Assembly: GCA_017512085.1 (NCBI GenBank)
Contig: JAFWHD010000001.1
Coordinates: 1 to 40,897, forward strand
Direction of reading: 5' to 3'
Source of the DNA: Candidatus Saccharimonadota bacterium
GTDB taxonomy: Bacteria; Patescibacteriota; Saccharimonadia; Saccharimonadales; Saccharimonadaceae
Length of the DNA stretch: 40,897 nucleotides
A program made the position numbers and the translations under genes. The notes below the pieces were generated by a model. That model was not told where the DNA came from. It worked only from the letters and a program-made list of their open reading frames with translations, and did not search any database. Of this stretch, positions 39,721 to 40,897 are shown piece after piece; the stretch's first letter is position 1; each line of letters begins with the position of its first letter.

Positions 39721-40897
39721 TTAGACGCTGACACAACGGACCGAAAAACCGAAGCCCTTGTTGTAACCATCCTGCGGGTAGAAGTCGCTGGAGGAGAAGG
39801 CGAGGTAGTGCGCGTAGGCGGAACTATAGCCCACAGAGGACCAAAAGACGCCATTCGTGCCCCTACTGTGCAGCGCGCCGTTACTCCAGTGGTAGTAACC
39901 GGGGCGATTGAAGTTTAGTGGGCTCTGGAGTTGACCAGAATAACCTTGATCTTGGTTAGTAGTAGGTAGGCCATAAGAACCCATTAATACACTGAATGAA
40001 TAGTTACCATTATTAGATGGAAGTCTCCATCCTTTCGGGCAAATAGATGTAGTGGTTTCAGTGGTTTTAGAAGCAGCTTCGGAATTCTGTGCGGTAGCAG
40101 CGGCCCAGTTATATAATATGCCAATCTTTTCGTATGGTTCACCGGTATTAGAACCAGTACCGCCAGATACGGTTATATCGGCACCACCAATGTATTTATC
40201 TTTATCTCCACTATAAGACCTAGCCCCATCACTAGCATCCTTTGCCCAAGGAGTGCCAGTAGTCGTCTGAGTGGTATTAGCTGGAGTATAGCTAAAGACA
40301 CTTCCTGTGTTAAAGTCATAAGCTGTGACTGGAGTGCCAGCCGTGAGAGTGAGACTGAGATTTTGACTCATCCAACAATGACCATCGGCAAGTTTACTTA
40401 CCAAATAAGTAGAACCATCACGAATATCGGTTAATGTTACTCGTGGAACATAAGATGTGTCGCCACGATGGTCACCAGTAGTGTCAAATGTAGTAGCTGA
40501 GCCAGTTGGAGTAGTAGTGGCGCTACAAATACTGCTAGTCATATCTTGCATATTTGTAATAGTGAATAAGTCATTTAATCCTACATTTCCTGTAGCCATG
40601 AAATTAATCACATTATTATATGTACCTGCATTCTGAGCAGCACTAGACTTAGCAGCAATACGGAAATTTACTACATCGCCAGTAGAGGCAGACCGAGTGT
40701 CTTTCGCGAGTAATGTAGCGCCAGTATTACCATAGTATGGTAAGCCAGAATAATTAGACCAAGTAGCTTCACTGTCTGTAGAGAATGAATAGCCCCATTT
40801 ACTATCGGCGAAACTAGCAGGATCCGAGATACTATCAGTGGGGGCGAGGCTAGTAAAGATCTTTGTATTATCATCAGCATTAATGAGATTTGTATTA
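39721..40897 (-). CDS. FISUMP-domain surface protein (5' end outside window)
   Basis: The frame is open to the window edge, about 391 residues visible; the GTG at 40611 is internal. The N-terminal visible part (SKWGYSFSTD, FRIAAKSSAAQNAGTYNNVINF) is homologous to the middle of the 3284-5053 protein (GKWGYSYC, FKIGAKSSDSQVAGTYTNVINF). The FISUMP domain follows without the InlB-like repeat: IRDGSTYLVSKLADGHCWMSQ, ICPKGWRLPS, FWSSVGY and terminal FSVRC. The last 210 bases are G+C-rich and full of NNC codons, as in the other gene. Extracellular; ligand unknown. Confidence 0.8.
   Translation of the reverse strand, partial: NTNLINADDNTKIFTSLAPTDSISDPASFADSKWGYSFSTDSEATWSNYSGLPYYGNTGATLLAKDTRSASTGDVVNFRIAAKSSAAQNAGTYNNVINFMATGNVGLNDLFTITNMQDMTSSICSATTTPTGSATTFDTTGDHRGDTSYVPRVTLTDIRDGSTYLVSKLADGHCWMSQNLSLTLTAGTPVTAYDFNTGSVFSYTPANTTQTTTGTPWAKDASDGARSYSGDKDKYIGGADITVSGGTGSNTGEPYEKIGILYNWAAATAQNSEAASKTTETTTSICPKGWRLPSNNGNYSFSVLMGSYGLPTTNQDQGYSGQLQSPLNFNRPGYYHWSNGALHSRGTNGVFWSSVGYSSAYAHYLAFSSSDFYPQDGYNKGFGFSVRCVSV

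Noticed and set aside
40671-40880. Separate 69-residue ORF on the minus strand
   Set aside because: It is out of frame with the FISUMP gene, whose own frame is open through this stretch and homologous to the other FISUMP protein.
1-40897. Reassigned TGA codon as in Gracilibacteria/SR1
   Set aside because: TGA ends hisS, tyrS and the CDF gene at their family lengths, and no conserved Gly position is coded by TGA.

Overview
The window looks like a chromosomal segment of a Patescibacteria/CPR bacterium, most likely a Candidatus Saccharibacteria (TM7) relative. The reasons are compact, mostly single-copy housekeeping genes, large surface proteins with FISUMP and InlB-like repeats, PDTG-type anchored surface proteins, a fermentative carbamoyl-phosphate pathway, and the standard code (TGA is a stop, e.g. 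in hisS and tyrS). This placement is inference; no rRNA is present.

Layout. 1-2.8 kb: end of an anchored surface protein, a CDF metal transporter and tRNA-Val. 2.8-5.1 kb: a small-RNA/small-ORF module and a FISUMP surface protein. 5.2-18.2 kb: hisS, ppa, a membrane protein, glyS, recO, a two-component pair, a membrane protein, xseA/xseB, a flippase-like protein, tyrS, a methyltransferase-like gene and rpmA. 18.3-25 kb: rnhA, clpP, clpC (CIRCE-controlled), a second small-RNA/small-ORF module, galU and gpmI. 25.3-31.5 kb: agmatine deiminase pathway (aguA, antiporter, putrescine carbamoyltransferase, carbamate kinase) behind pgi. 31.5-39.1 kb: tRNA-Leu, an M1 aminopeptidase, ftsH, three tRNA-Pro isoacceptors and a UvrD/PcrA helicase. 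39.2-40.9 kb: a third small-RNA/small-ORF module and a second, partial FISUMP gene.

How the genes work together. Agmatine enters by an antiporter and is deiminated to carbamoylputrescine. This is split to putrescine and carbamoyl phosphate, which yields ATP through carbamate kinase. pgi and gpmI add glycolytic steps. ClpC, ClpP and FtsH form a quality-control set, with clpC apparently under HrcA.

Three things stand out. (1) Three loci share one architecture: a 23-34 codon ORF with a Shine-Dalgarno, and on the opposite strand a near-consensus promoter (17-nt spacer) driving a short RNA whose terminator lies over the 3' end of the ORF. This resembles a type I toxin-antitoxin layout. (2) Several families of nested palindromes keep a constant core while their arms differ between copies yet still pair. 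One family has a copy in frame inside tyrS; another has two 178-bp copies in the agmatine operon. All copies of each family point the same way. (3) The two FISUMP genes end in G+C-rich, NNC-codon-rich segments typical of diversity-generating retroelement targets, though no reverse transcriptase is in the window. In addition, at least nine genes have a -10 box exactly 6 nt before ATG, so their mRNAs should be leaderless.
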